Part shown: in pieces, positions 9,311 through 21,250 of the stretch
How positions within the stretch are numbered: position 1 is the first letter of the stretch
Layout of the letters: every line of letters begins with the position of its first letter
Source of the DNA: Siphonodentalium dalli
Lineage: Eukaryota > Mollusca > Scaphopoda > Gadilida > Siphonodentaliidae
Assembly (NCBI GenBank): GCA_032622095.1
Contig: CP136067.1
Location: 123,663,030 to 123,727,029, forward strand
Reading direction: 5' to 3'
Length of the DNA: 64,000 bases
Notes under the pieces: generated by a model
What the model was told of the DNA's origin: nothing
Database searches by the model: none
What the model saw: only the letters and a program-made list of their open reading frames with translations
Made by a program: the position numbers and the translations under genes

Positions 9311-9867
9311 CCCTGAGTTCCCAAAATCCATGGCGGAAGACACCCCATTCGCTGCTCTTTCCAATTTTTTCAGCATCTTCGCGCTGACGAAAACGTCCTA
9401 TTTGATCGCATTTTGCCAATTTAAGCTCAATATTATATATCTCGTCTTTTTCTAACGATATCCTGAAACCATGCTTGCTGTCACTGACAAAACACAGCTA
9501 ATGAGGTATAGCCCCAATCTATTTATAGCATACCAGGGGGGATAAACCATGCATGCAGTTTGCAGAAGCGTTAGGAACAGACAGTGAACAGCTGATTTCA
9601 ACAACAACAACATGGTGGCGATTATTTTTGAGTCCCTTTAACTCTTTTGCGCTCGTGCACCATTAAGATTCGTGATAGTGCAATCTCTTATATGTGCACT
9701 ACAAAAAATGGAGGAGTTAGCATAGTTTTCTGAATTTTCCAACTATTTATCGCATTAAATAAATATAATTTACGATGAGTGTAACAATAAAAATTCAACA
9801 GTTTGAAGGAGTATATGTCTTAGATATGTTTCAAATTTCACGCAAATAAACATCTGACAAATTTTAA

Positions 9868-9988
9868 CCCTTTCAGTGCCAAGTGCTTTGAGTTCTTTCC
9901 AATGTATCACATTATTATAATCAATAAATTTGAAAAATGATCAAGGAAATATGGGTTGATACAAAAATCGGACTTGGCACTGAAAGGG
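9868..9988. mobile_element. piggyBac-like MITE, 121 bp, TTAA target duplication
   Basis: Starts CCCTTTCAGTGCCAAG and ends CTTGGCACTGAAAGGG, flanked on both sides by TTAA (9864-9867 and 9989-9992). CCCTTT-type ends at TTAA sites are the signature of piggyBac-group transposons; the element itself has no transposase. A partial relative lies at about 43965-44090. Confidence 0.8.
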
Positions 9989-10679
9989 TTAAACCTCTTG
10001 GCTGGTCCCTGGGTCTTGATTTAATTTTAATGAAATCAGTCTGTACGTACGTCTGTCCATCCATTAACATTTTTGGTTTCCGATCGACAAGTCCAGTTTG
10101 GATCATTTGATCTGAACCAAAGTTGGTATGTGTATTTCCGAGCTAAAAATACAGGCCAAGTTCGAATATTGGTTCCGTCCAATTATATTTACATGAATTA
10201 CAGCCATTTTTTCACTTAGAACTTAACCGCATTTTGGCATTGAAATTAGGGCTATATATCAGATATTCTTTGTAAGCTCAAATTATTATATTTATTTTGT
10301 GGTAGTACAATTCGAAATGGCTATACGCCCTAGCGATGCTCTTGTTAACAAATAGTAAGTAGCTAATTTCAGCTATCGTAGCTGACTTTTCACTTTTCCC
10401 AGACCTGTCGGAAGGGCAATTTTCCCAATGTAATTTCAAATTAATTTTCACTATTTATTTTTCCAGACCTCATTTGCTCAAGATCATGGCTAAAGTAGCA
10501 GCGTAGATAAAAGAGAATTTGATTTGCTCGACATCATTATCCCAGCCGATATAACGGTGAACATCGACATGAAATAATTGGACCATTTTACAGTATATAT
10601 GGAGGAAGGATCTGACACAGCCTCAACAGATTCTACTATCAGGTATGAGCACTACAAGCCTGATTATAGCATGTGTTAT
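9989..10679. other. Intergenic, no gene seen
   Basis: Low-complexity AT-rich DNA. It includes a segment with GTACGTCTGTCCATCC of the kind seen in the mollusc-type interspersed repeats elsewhere in the window. No supported coding region. Confidence 0.45.
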
Positions 10680-10832
10680 TTACAGAATGAGGTGACGCTG
10701 TCTCGCATAGCGGGCTAGCATCACTAAATTCACCTTCTGGGGACCTCATTCTGCTTAGGCCTCATCTTCCCTGGAAAGTTTCTTGACTCAAATTTTTATG
10801 GAAACTTCTTCACATAGCTTCTATTTCTTTTC
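10680..10832. repeat. GAATGAGGTCCCC-type palindromic element (family D), partial copy 1
   Basis: Contains CAGAATGAGGT, then GCATAGCGGGCTAGCATCAC, then CACCTTCTGGGGACCTCATTC, a hairpin module that recurs eight times in the window. It is followed by the family's downstream unit (GGCCTCATCTTCCCTGGAAAG). Truncated at 10833, where a different repeat begins. Confidence 0.65.
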
Positions 10833-12330
10833 AGCTCACCTGAGACGAAGTCTCTGGTGGAGCTATAGTCCTCACTCCTCGTCCGTCCGTCCGTCTGTCG
10901 CCCATCAACAATTCTTTAAACATCTTCTCTGGTTCCATAATGGGTTCATATTTGGTGTGGATGTTCCCTAGGTGACTGGTATTCAGATTTGTTCAAATGA
11001 GGTCACTGGTTCAATCAGTTCCGAAGTCAGAGCCATAACTCTTTCCCTCCATAGTAATTCTTAAAATGACTTCTTCTCAAGTAGCATTGTGCCGAATGGG
11101 TTCATAATTTGTATGAAGGGTCCTTGGGTGACTGGGGTTCAGATTTGTTCAAATGAGGTCACTGGGTCAAATGTGGGCGGAACCAGGGACATAACTTAAA
11201 TTTTTTTTTTTTAGATAGAACCTCTTACTCAATTGAAAAATGAAAAAAATAATTTAAAATTAACATTTTTTTTTTTTTAATTTATTTCAATAATATTTTT
11301 TTCTTCAAGTCAATTATTAAAGACACAAATATTAAAGAAGCCCCTCACCCTTGCCCATTGTGCTTCTAGCATCCCTGTTATCAAACACTTGTTTTAAATT
11401 TATTTCACAGTCATAATACAATACAATACACCCTGTGCATATGCTAGAATGCTATCTCTTACAGTGAAATTACAGTCTGCTCTGTTGATAATTATCCACA
11501 TGTCAAATATGACAGTGCAGTATCAACAAGCACACAGCTCTCTCTAGCCAGCCAGAGAGGTTTTGTTTTGGTAATTAATTTTGAAATTGAGTGTCAAATG
11601 TATTCCCAGGTGTCTTCAGTCTCTACTCATATAAACTATTACTTTGTTCAAATTTAGTTTGTGTGGACCACCTTTTGTTGATTGAGACTGTTTCTAATGG
11701 AGACAGCTTTATAAGTTTAAGAATCAGCCAATAACTCCAAAAACTTTAACCCCTTCCATAAGACAAACTATTTTAGTTGTTGAGTTCAAGTTTGGTACTG
11801 ATTATAGTTTTAAGCTCACCTGAGGCAAAGACTCCGGTGGAGCTACCGGGTATAGTCAGCACTCCTCTTCCATCGTCCATCAAAATTTGTTTAAACATCT
11901 TCTCCAGACACATAAGACCGAATGGGTTCGTATTTGGTGTGGATGTTCCCTAGGTGACTCATATTCAGATTTGTTAAAATAAGTCACCAAGTCAAATAGT
12001 TGCGAAGCCAGGGCCATAACTCTTTCCCTCAATAGTAATTCTTAAAACAACTTCTTAAGAACCATTGGGCCTATTAGGCTTATATTTGGTATGGAGGGTC
12101 CTTGGTTTACTGGTGTTCAGATTTGTTAAAATGGGGTCACTGGGGCAAACATGGGCAGAGCCAGGGTCATTATCTTAAAAAAAAAAATGTTTTTAGATTT
12201 ATGTTTTTTAGATTTAAATTCTTGCTCAATTTAACAAAAAAAATAATAAATTTTAAATGAGAAAAAAAAAAAAAAATTTATGAATTTTTTTTTTTTTTTT
12301 TTAATTAAAATTTAAAAAAATTAATTATGT
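10833..12330 (+). repeat. Two direct copies of a GCTCACCTGAG-type interspersed repeat
   Basis: Copies start at about 10833 and 11815 with GCTCACCTGAG.C.AAG.CTC, then GGTGGAGCTA, a C/T-rich CCGTCCGTC tract, and a shared body (GGTTCATATTTGGTGTGGATG, TGGTTCAATC, GGGCCATAACT). They end in A/T homopolymers (11200-11290 and 12178-12320). I associate this repeat type with molluscs. Between them (11300-11810) is unique-looking AT-rich DNA without a gene. Confidence 0.6.
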
Positions 12331-12424
12331 TATAACAACATACTAACTATTGGAGTCTTCAGAGTCCCAGTCTTCTCCGTCTTTACAGTCTGGTGAGCGA
12401 CCCCACAGTCATTGACTGTCTTGT

Positions 12425-12672
12425 TTAGTTTAGTTTCTCTATATACCCAAATTGGCAGACGACACATTGCATAATTGAGGTTCCCAATGGGTGTATATCA
12501 CAATATTCACCATTTGGGAACTTCAATCTGATTCTATGTCTCCCATAGCAGGTGAGGCCATGCAGAATGAGGTTCCCAGAGGGTGAATTTAGTGATGCTA
12601 GCCCACTATGCGGGATAGCGTCACTAAATACACCCTCTGGGGACCTCATTCTGCAAATGACAGGCACACTAT
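12425..12672. repeat. Family D palindromic element, copy 2
   Basis: Reads from the CCAAATTGGCAGACGACACAT unit through GAATGAGGTTCCCAGAGGG, a GCTAGCCCACTATGCGGG turn and CACCCTCTGGGGACCTCATT, ending AATGACAGGCACAC. The two minus-strand ORFs across it (12425-12929) are products of the palindrome and have no family resemblance. Confidence 0.65.
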
Positions 12673-13049
12673 TTTGAAAAGCCGTGCATGACACCAAAAT
12701 CAGACAATACAAAATGATTGTTTTGTTCATCAAAGTAAATTCTGGTCCAACTTCGTTGCACTGATGAAAATAGACACAAAAACAAAGAGGCAAATTGGGG
12801 GACTATATTTTTCATAGCAATCCCGAGCACGCAATACTGTCTTATACAGTTGTGAAGCGTCTCAGCCAACGATGTAAATGTATGCATTTTTAAGCTTCTT
12901 TTAAGGATTTTGTTTTGTTGATAAGACATAAAGCTCTAGTTTTTTTCATGTGATATACAAGATCTTCAACGCGTTATGTTGGGATATAAGATTTTATGAA
13001 ATGAGTTTGATATATTTGATTCACAACTCATCTACGACTCATTGTTTAA

Positions 13050-13441
13050 CCCTTTACCCAACAGAAGGGCCCTGTGCCAATGCATTCTCTTATATATGCG
13101 AGTCGACCATAGGTCGCCTCAAATATATAAGAGAATGCATTGGCTTAACACATTAAAATTTATAAAATTGTTAAAGAATGTAAGAAAAAATGGTAAAAAG
13201 TGTTAAAAAAAGATTTTTTTTAGGACAATGCATTCTCTTATATATGCGAGGCGACCAATGGTCGACTCGCATATATAAAAGAATGCATTGGCACAGGGCA
13301 TAACTGTAACCATCACAATGTGGTCAATGAGCCGGTTCCAATGATATCCATATTTGTATGGTTTTATTGAGACAGACCCAAGATAATTTAGGCTGTTGAA
13401 GCTTTATTTGGCCGGTTTTGGCCGGTTTGTTGGGTAAAGGG
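13050..13441. mobile_element. piggyBac-like MITE, 392 bp, TTAA target duplication
   Basis: Ends CCCTTTACCCAACA and TGTTGGGTAAAGGG, flanked by TTAA at 13046-13049 and 13442-13445. Inside are two long hairpins of the form ATGCATTCTCTTATATATGC, GAGTCGACC, GGTCGCCTC and the inverse of the first part. A copy of the same length in opposite orientation is at 53200-53591, and a 434-bp copy is at 34677-35110. Confidence 0.85.
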
Positions 13442-13445
13442 TTAA

Positions 13446-15518
13446 CAAGCTACTAAGAAGTTTATTTTGAGATATTTATCGAACATGTAGGTGTGGTTTT
13501 ATTCTCTTTATCCACGCTTATGTATTATATATCACATATTTATTATATGCTTGACTATAAAAGAGCGGAAAATTTCCGAGAAAAAAAAATTGTCACTTCT
13601 ATCTCTTTGGAGCTACAGTGAAATCGCTTTTGTTATTTCACTCTAAGTACCTTTATTTCACTGTAGAGCTTGAAAATAACACAATCTGCCAATGTCGATT
13701 GAGTGATCATTGCATGCACGCTGTCCAATAGCCAACCAAGTCGACGAATTTATAACGGCGCATGATCAATCGATAATTCTATGTTTGAGTTGCAGCATGT
13801 CGATTTCAACTTTACACCTAGGCTCTTTCCTGTGTGTAAACAATGACATGGTCACTCTATATTTAAGTACAGTCAATGATTTAATTTATTAAGACTTAAC
13901 TTAGCTACTTTGAGCCTAAATAAGCTGCATATAATAAAATGAATAGCTACAGTTTTTTGTTTGAATATCTGAAACATCTCATTCGTGTCTGGAAAGAAAT
14001 ATAGAATTTATAGCCACTCATGAATATTTGATATTTCTTTCCAGACACTCATGCGATATTTCGGTATTCAAAAAAAAATAAACTGTAGGTATTCTCTATA
14101 TATTATGCTTTATAATTGAGCTGTCTTTATCAATCATACAGTCGATTTTAAATAGTCCATCATTATCGATTAATCATGGCTATTGACTCATACATTCTCT
14201 AGTCCACTATCAGCACCCATAACTATATAATAACTCATACTATCATTCTTTTGATATCTATAGAGTTCCCTGGGAGAGAACGTGTTGCAACGAACCTCAC
14301 AAACACTTCGCGTTATAACTTTTTATATAAGTTTTTTTCAAAGGATATACAGGGTATAAGTGAAATATAACTGCAACTGATCACTTACCAACCTGCACAG
14401 TGGAGTCTTTTCTTTAATGGAGATTTGTTCCTACAAATAAAGTGGTCTTGCAGTTCCATATATACAAATCCATGTTGCCAAATCGTATATTGAAAGTAGA
14501 AATTAGTTCTTATTTTAGATCATTTCAGAGTGAATATTATTATGTTGTTTGTGAATTTCATGTGTATTTATTAATCGACATGAAGTTTTTTTAACTTTTG
14601 AAAACAATAATAACATGGGTTTTTCCTGGGTGGCGATTGGACGCTCACTAAAATGTGCGCATCATTGAATAATTTTCAGAGAAAAAAAAAACATATTTAT
14701 TTGCTAATGACCACGAAATGCCATTGCCTACAGTACCGATAGGTCTACAGTTACAGTAGACTATACAGTAATACACACATAATTGATTTTACTTTTAGCT
14801 CATTCCAAGATTTTAAGTTTAGAATTTTTTTCACAAAATAAATTAGTTGTAGCTGTATATATGTATGTAGTTCAATGTTGAATTTACACTGGTGCTAGAT
14901 ACATGTACCGGGTGTAGACATAATGATCTATAATCATAAATGCACTGACTTGATTGACATGTCAAAAATATCGGATATCAATTTCAACAGTTTATTGCAT
15001 TCATTTTCATGATTTTAACATTGAACTTGAAGTTGTGCACTGCAATAAAAATGGACAAGAAAGTCAAACTGATACAATTTCCAATATCTACCCCATAATT
15101 TCATTGCCAATATGTTACTGGAACTAATTCATAACTTCATATGTGGTGAAAGCTCAACACAAAGTCTGATTAATAGTTTTAAAATTACTTCATTCTTTTC
15201 CACGATTCATGTTACGTTAATGAAGCGTCATTGACAACCGCTTCGCGACTCATTTTGTGTAATTTCGGCATCTGAAAATATCGCCCCCAGATGGGTCACA
15301 TGATGATGTCGCCTCGCATCAAAATCTGCTGAAACAAAAAAGTTATTCGTGCAGATGATAGCTCATTTGTAGCTAAACAAAGACGAGAAGAAGGGCTTGT
15401 GTATACGTAATCAGACAATCAATCACAAAGGAAATGAAAGGGAGAATCTATTATTATAATGTTTTAATTATAGATAATTATGTTCATTTCAAATTGGAAT
15501 TGTGGATATGTCGATTTA
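13446..15518. other. Intergenic, no gene seen; one dispersed repeat inside
   Basis: No supported ORF. A stretch at about 14505-14665 (GGTGGCGATTGGACGCTCAC, GAAAACAATAATAACATG) is the inverse of 24565-24730, so it is an interspersed repeat. A short inverted pair, GAATATCTGAAACATCTCAT and its decayed inverse, lies at 13965-14085 around CTGGAAAGAAATA. Confidence 0.5.
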
Positions 15519-15868
15519 GAGATATCTCTAATTCGATTTGGAGATATCTCTAATTCATTTGGAGATATCTCCAATTATATAGCGATATCTTCAAATGAAT
15601 TAGGGATATCTTCAAATCGAATTATGGAGAAGTATTTTATTACAGATATGTCCAAAAAGAACTTATCCTTAAATGAATTAGAGATATCTTCAATTCATTT
15701 GGAGATATCTCTAATTCATTTGGAGATAAGTGCAATTTAAAGTCGAATTGTGGATATATGCCGATTTAGAGATATCTTCAAATGATTTGGAAATATCTCC
15801 AAATATTTAGAGATATCTCCAAATAATTAGAGATATCTCCAAATATTTAGAGATATCTCCAAATATTT
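15519..15868. repeat. Array of GATATC-centred 18-20-bp units
   Basis: About 17 occurrences of GATATC, mostly as GGAGATATCTCC or AGAGATATCTC joined by AATT, AAATATTT or AATTCATTT. The cores are self-complementary, so the array can fold on itself throughout. Units vary in spacing and phase. It abuts a half copy of family A at 15869. Confidence 0.75.
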
Positions 15869-15950
15869 AAGCCATATATCCGACTAAATCCAGAAAAGTT
15901 ACCCATAATTCTGCTGTGGTTAAGGAGTCGATTATTTAGAGCATTACTGT
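15869..15950. mobile_element. Family A MITE, half copy
   Basis: One arm only: GCCATATATCCGACTAAATC through TTACCCATAATTCTGCTGTG to GAGCATTACTG, followed by TA. The left arm is missing, apparently replaced by the GATATC array. Confidence 0.7.
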
Positions 15951-15978
15951 ATATCATTGTTTTGATAAGAATCATTTC

Positions 15979-16432
15979 CACAGTGGATCAACGGACACGA
16001 ACCAAAACCGGAAGTCGTAGATTTCGAGGTGGAGAAATATCTGTCGACAAATATTTGTTGACATTTTTTGACGGTTTTTTGGGAAAATAAACGCTTGGAT
16101 AGCATATCTGACCAACTGAAGGTGAGTGAATATTTCTTCGCTAATGTTCGGACACCGACGATCAATTTAAGTCGGTTGTCATTGTTCGATCGCGGAAAAA
16201 ATGTCATTTAATCATCGCCGCGAGACGATTTCTTCCCCAAAATATCCCAGAAAATCATACTTTTCACATTCATCGCAGACAACTGTCGCAACAACCTATA
16301 CACCGATCGAAATGCCTGTTTTCCCCCCACAAATGCATATTTTGAGTATTTTCACGGACTGTCTCAAAATTCCAAATTTCATCTTTTGATGTAGGTACCC
16401 ACCTCGAAAATACTGTCCGGTTAGTCCCGAAA
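15979..16432. repeat. Left arm of a widely spaced inverted repeat (about 455 bp)
   Basis: From GTGGATCAACGGACACGAAC to GAAAATACTGTCCGGTTAGTCC this is the near-exact inverse of 19336-19790, with a few indels. The ORFs inside both arms encode the same residues (MTFFPRSNNDNR..), which reflects the duplication rather than a proven gene. Spacer 16433-19335. Confidence 0.8.
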
Positions 16433-17211
16433 AATTTAATCATTAGTTGTAAAAAATCTGTCCGCTTAGTCGTGATTTTGCTGAGGTCTGCCATCTTCAA
16501 TTTCTGGTCGAAAACGCAATTTTGCCGCAGATGATGGGCGTTTCATTTGACTTTTGCGTGGCCACAATGGTTCTGGGTGTTCATAATGTTGTATATGTCT
16601 CCTGGTACAACATAACATCCAGGCGGTGAATTATATATATAACTGAACTTTAACCTGTAACTGAAATCCAACTACGAAGTACATGTTTGGTAAACATATA
16701 ACTTTTGATGCATGTCATATTGTTAACTCTGACTTGTCATTACTCTCGGCAGGCCGACATAAAAATAAATGATTTACATCCAACTTTTTTCAGAAAAATG
16801 CAGCGGTGTGCCGATTTTTACCCTTTATATTTGATTATACACTCGCAACGAGTTGTGGCCAACAACTTGTGGGGTTATACAGGAAGCAGCTTGCTCGTCC
16901 TTTCGTGGATGCAATTTTCCGAGTTTTTATTCCTAAGTTTTGCGGTCATTTGTTTTTTTGGCTTGGCATATATATATTTAGTACCATGGGAACATGCGAA
17001 CATATATGATTATGAAATATGTCAGACCTTTTTGTGTGGAGTTATATGACATTTTTCGACTTAGAAAATTATTGTTTTCAATATTCAGCAATGGTTAAAA
17101 CAATAATGAGGAGGGGACTAAAACATACAGTCGGAGGGGTGTACAGCTATATATGTTACTAATATTAGCTTAAGTTCAAGTCCACTAAGCGATATTATTT
17201 TATAATTCCAG

Positions 17212-17436
17212 GTGCTACTGGCGAGAGGATCGCATGCCTGCCTTCCTATATGTAACCACTGTGAGGCAAAGGCTTGCGGCTTCGCTGAGGCAATCGACGA
17301 TGGGATTTTACAACACCCGAATGAATGTTTGAAAATAAAATTATTGAAAATAAAAAATATAAAAATTATTTATAATAAAATACTATACAATACTATACCA
17401 TACAATACTAAACGAAATATTGGTACTCTCGGTTGA
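17212..17436 (+). other. Possible orphan exon, small cysteine-containing ORF
   Basis: A plausible splice acceptor (TTTATAATTCCAG, ending 17212) is followed by an open frame whose first 42 codons are less AT-rich than the surroundings. They include CNHCEAKACGFAEAIDDG and HPNEC. The C-X15/16-C spacing with DGI..HP..C recalls the start of a peritrophin-type chitin-binding domain, but the later cysteines are absent and the sequence runs into AT-rich repeats with AATAAA motifs. It could be a terminal exon, a retro-copied scrap or chance. No gene symbol is justified. Confidence 0.22.
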
Positions 17437-17814
17437 TATAGAGAATAGAAACATCATCATGAAAACTCCAGTGTTCTTTCGAGTTGTTGTATTCTTAATC
17501 CCACCTTGGCTGTCCATTAATGTAGATGTGTTGTGTTTCCTACATGTATATAGCGGGTAAAATTCCAATCTATAGCGTACAACTGAATGTGGAACCAGGT
17601 GCAAGTTACTTTTGTAAATATATAGGCACGTGATTTTTGTCCTGTTGTATTCAAATCGCGCCATAATTAATTGTTTCCACATTGATTCACACACTGGATA
17701 ATTTGGTTGGGAAGTTTTTAACGCAAATGGTCGCGTATATATTCAAATTTAAGCGGACAGAAGACATGCAGACAGACCCTACTCGTTCATATATATAGAC
17801 AAAAAAATAACTGT

Positions 17815-18689
17815 ATGGGAGGTCAAATTCACATTTAATAATGAATTGCGCTTAAGCGCATATACCACATATCGCGCTGAAGCACACATATGGCATTTGC
17901 GCATAATTGAAATGAATGGCGCTTAAGTGCAATTAATTGCGATTAAGCGCTACGAGTTGCTTGAGAGTAAGTGTAACTACCCATATAACCTAACTATTAG
18001 CATGACCGGGTGTATCTGCATTTGGCTAATTTAAACTAAAGGTCCTCAATCCGATCAGAAAGACCCATATTATAAAGATACAACAACAACAACAACAATA
18101 TTTCTTCAAAATAAGCTTTAAATTAGTTATCAGAATCGATTAACTGCAAAAAATAATGCTGACCACTTCGGTATCAAATTTCCCAAAAACGTGTGATTTA
18201 TAAACATTTTGTTCAACAAAATATGGCCGTATAATTACTAAAGTATCACGAAATTTTACCGTATTACCACTTGTTTTAGAGTTATCCATCTTCATCCGCA
18301 ATTTTGACCGAAACCACCCTTTTCACGGCGTGTTTCTAGGCAGCAATCAATTGAAATAACAAACTTCAATAATCGATATCTGATCACACTTGAGCTTTGA
18401 TGGGTTGGTTCCTCGACTCGACTAAAACAGAAGGTAATACTGTCGCGAGTCACCCATTTTGATAAAGAATTTAGGCTAGTTCACAATCCCAACTATCCAA
18501 AGCAATGAAAACAAGGAGGTGATATGTCAACATGAGTTCAGGTTTAGTTATAGATACACCTATTTATTCACCAGGGGTACATAATTACATACAGTATAAC
18601 CATGAATTGCGCTTAATCGCAAATAATTAATGCTTAAGTGCTATTGCTTAACTGCAATTAAATATGAAATGTGAATTTGGCCTCTCATA
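17815..18689. mobile_element. Family F inverted-repeat element with inner insertion, copy 2
   Basis: Starts TATGGGAGGTCAAATTCACA and ends AATTTGGCCTCTCATA, with CGCTTAAGCGC-like arrays just inside both ends (17845-17985 and 18600-18660). Part of the interior (18460-18600, e.g. CACCAGGGGTACATAATTAC) is the inverse of a stretch in the larger family F element at 62040-62200, so the two share an internal core. A different repeat (family C) occupies about 18036-18440. No clean target duplication. Confidence 0.65.
18036..18440 (+). repeat. Interspersed repeat family C, copy 1
   Basis: Shares AGAGTTATCCATCTTCATCC, TATCTGATCAC, TTGAGCTTTGATGGG and GGTTCCTCGACTCGA with 57844-58200 (same strand) and 51453-51845 (inverse). 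Each copy starts near AAAGGT. No ORF or terminal repeat clear enough to class it. Confidence 0.6.
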
Positions 18690-19335
18690 GAAATGGAAAT
18701 AAACATCTGCATATTTGATGGCTATGCTATAATATGTAATATTAGCGAAAATTCCCCGAAATATGGGTGGGTGCCTGTAGTTTAAAACATAAAAATAAAG
18801 GGGTGTATATATACCCGAAAACGAAGTTAAAACTTTATACAATCGTAATCAAAACTCGGGTGGTGGGTCCCGAAAGTGGCCATAATGAAAAAGAACAGCC
18901 ATGGGTCCCGATTTGTTTTTTCTGAAATTAATCGAATTTTAATTGTTTTTTAAGTACAAATTTCACGCTATATACTGGCTGAAATATCAAACTATTGGAA
19001 AATACATCTACACCCCCCACCATCAAAACAATCCTGTTGCTACCGGCCTTGGTCATGGAGGGCATTATAATATTCTTGTTCTAACAATATTTCCATAAAT
19101 GATTCTTTGGTTAATGACCTTACACGATCTGAACGAATATATGAGAACAAATTGCAAACTGTACTCGGTAACTAAACTTGATCAGTATACTATAGTTGCA
19201 ACAGAAAAGCAGTTGCCCAAAAACGTGCCACTGTTAACGAAAGGCAGCCAACCAACTAATCCATTTCGACTCTTGATTGAACAACAAAAACTGTCCGCCG
19301 GGTCTGGTGGATTGCAACTAAATTCCGGGGTGTAC

Positions 19336-19790
19336 AGGACTAACCGGACAGTATTTTCGAGGTGGGTACCTGCATCAAAAGGTGAAATTTGGAATTTTGA
19401 GACAGTCCGTGAAAATACTCAAAATATGCATTTGTGGGAGGAAAACAGGCCTTTCGACCGGTATATAGGTTGTTGCGACAGCTGTCTGCGATGAATGTGA
19501 AAAGTATGATTTTCTGGGATATTTTGGGGAAGAAATCGTCTCGCGGCGATGATTAAATGACATTTTTTCCGCGATCGAACAATGACAACCGACTTAAATT
19601 GATCGTCGGTGTCCGAACATTAGCGAAGAAATATTCACTCACCTTCAGTTGGTCAGATATGCTATCCAAGCGTTTATTTTCCAAAAAAAACCGTAAAAAA
19701 ATGTCAACAAATATTTGTCGACAGATATTTCTCCACCTCGAAATCTACGACTTCCGGTTTTGGTTCGTGTCCGTTGATCCACTGTGATTT
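19336..19790. repeat. Right arm of the widely spaced inverted repeat
   Basis: Inverse of 15979-16432, from GGACTAACCGGACAGTATTT to TCCGTTGATCCACTGTG. Could be the end of one 3.8-kb element or two independent copies of a 455-bp repeat. The spacer shows no transposase. Confidence 0.8.
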
Positions 19791-20079
19791 CCTTACATTT
19801 CTCTGTGTGTATCCAAGAAATATATTCACCAATATGCACATTGAAGGGATAAAGAAAGACTATGAGAGGATACACACACAGTGAATAACACAGAGACGTA
19901 CAGTCTTGCATGTGCGAGTAATATCGGGTGGTTAAATGAAAGCTGGGTAGATACTATTAAGGTTCAGTTAGACATACCATATGGAAGCACAATTTACACA
20001 CACAAACTACCAATAAACTCGGTGTGGCATTTATGGTTGCAACGATTCATTGTGAATTCAATATATCATGATACACTTT

Positions 20080-20359
20080 CAAACGATATGTGCATCATAT
20101 TTCATGTGTATCGTGATACAGGAAATAAAGTATTGTCTGAAGATGGGCCGGTGTGAAAAAAGCAAAACCTGCAATTATCTTTTAAGTTTACATGTATACT
20201 ACCGGTATGTATATTTGACTCATCTAGCCAACAATTAAACTCCTTTCTACCTCCAGTTATAAATTGTTGTTTCTGATAATTCAGGTGTATTATATTGTAT
20301 TATTGATCATGTATCGTGATTCGTATCGTATTGCGACCAAGTGTATCATTGCAGCCCTA
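20080..20359 (-). mobile_element. hAT-like MITE, degraded copy
   Basis: On the minus strand it starts TAGGGCTGCAATGATACAC (20359 downwards), matching the better preserved hAT-like element at 28487-28739. It shares CACGATACATGAT and ATAACTGGAG on the way. The far end is decayed and no target duplication is visible. Confidence 0.5.
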
Positions 20360-21037
20360 GTGGCATTTATTGTCATTTAGTTAACACTATGCATACTAAA
20401 TACTCATTGACGAGTAGTTATCCATAAAGAAATGTTCAGATAATAAGTTCAACATACGACGTTTTTTTAACTGATAATTTGAACATTTTGCTTATATTTC
20501 CTAAGGCCTAAAAACAATTACCTGTGTTTCTGCTAACCGGACCGAGCCATGTCCGAAACCGCCGACTAATAATTTTGTGCTGATTTTATAAAATAAAAAA
20601 TGGGAAAAAAAAGTTTGTTTGTTTGTTTTTTTTTTAATATTAAATGTCTATACAGAAACATAGTAAGCCTATATGAAGATGTGTCAATGATTTATAATAC
20701 CTCTTTGTCTAGATTTCTATATAAAAAAATGTTCACCAAAAATAAGTTGTGAACAATTCAAATAGCATACAGGTCTCACATTCTCAGGGCAAGATCATTA
20801 TTGAAAACTAGCCAAAATATCCACTTGGCTATTTCTAACTCTGTTGTTTCAACATGTATTTAATTAATATACACATCAAAAAGATCATTAGCCTTGGACC
20901 ACATGTACATGTTAACTAAATTATTCTTTTAAAGTACTGGGAATTAAATATCAACAAAATCAGGAATACAATAAGTTAGGAGTCCAGCTGTTACTCTATA
21001 AATCATATATTAATATGGCAGTCATGATGTCAATGTA

Positions 21038-21250
21038 CAGTAATGCCCTAAGTAATCGACTACATAACCACAGCATAATTATGGGTAACTTTTCAGGATT
21101 TAGTCGGAAATATGACTTGTTGCCATTCATCGGAAAGCTCTCACCGAGAGCTTTCCAATGAATGGCAACAAGCCATATTTCCGACTAAATCCTGAAAAGT
21201 TACCCATAATTATGCTGTGGTTATGTAGTCGATTACTTAGGGCATTACTG
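21038..21250. mobile_element. Family A MITE, near-perfect palindrome
   Basis: CAGTAATGCCCTAAGTAATC to the exact inverse, 213 bp, flanked by TA on both sides. The two arms differ at only a few positions and meet at AGCTCTCACCGAGAGCT. The transcript of either strand would fold into a hairpin of about 100 bp. Confidence 0.88.

Noticed and set aside
12425-12929. Two overlapping minus-strand ORFs (122 and 86 codons)
   Set aside because: They cross a family D palindrome whose sequence reads open in related elements at 28.9 and 42.6 kb; repeat translation.
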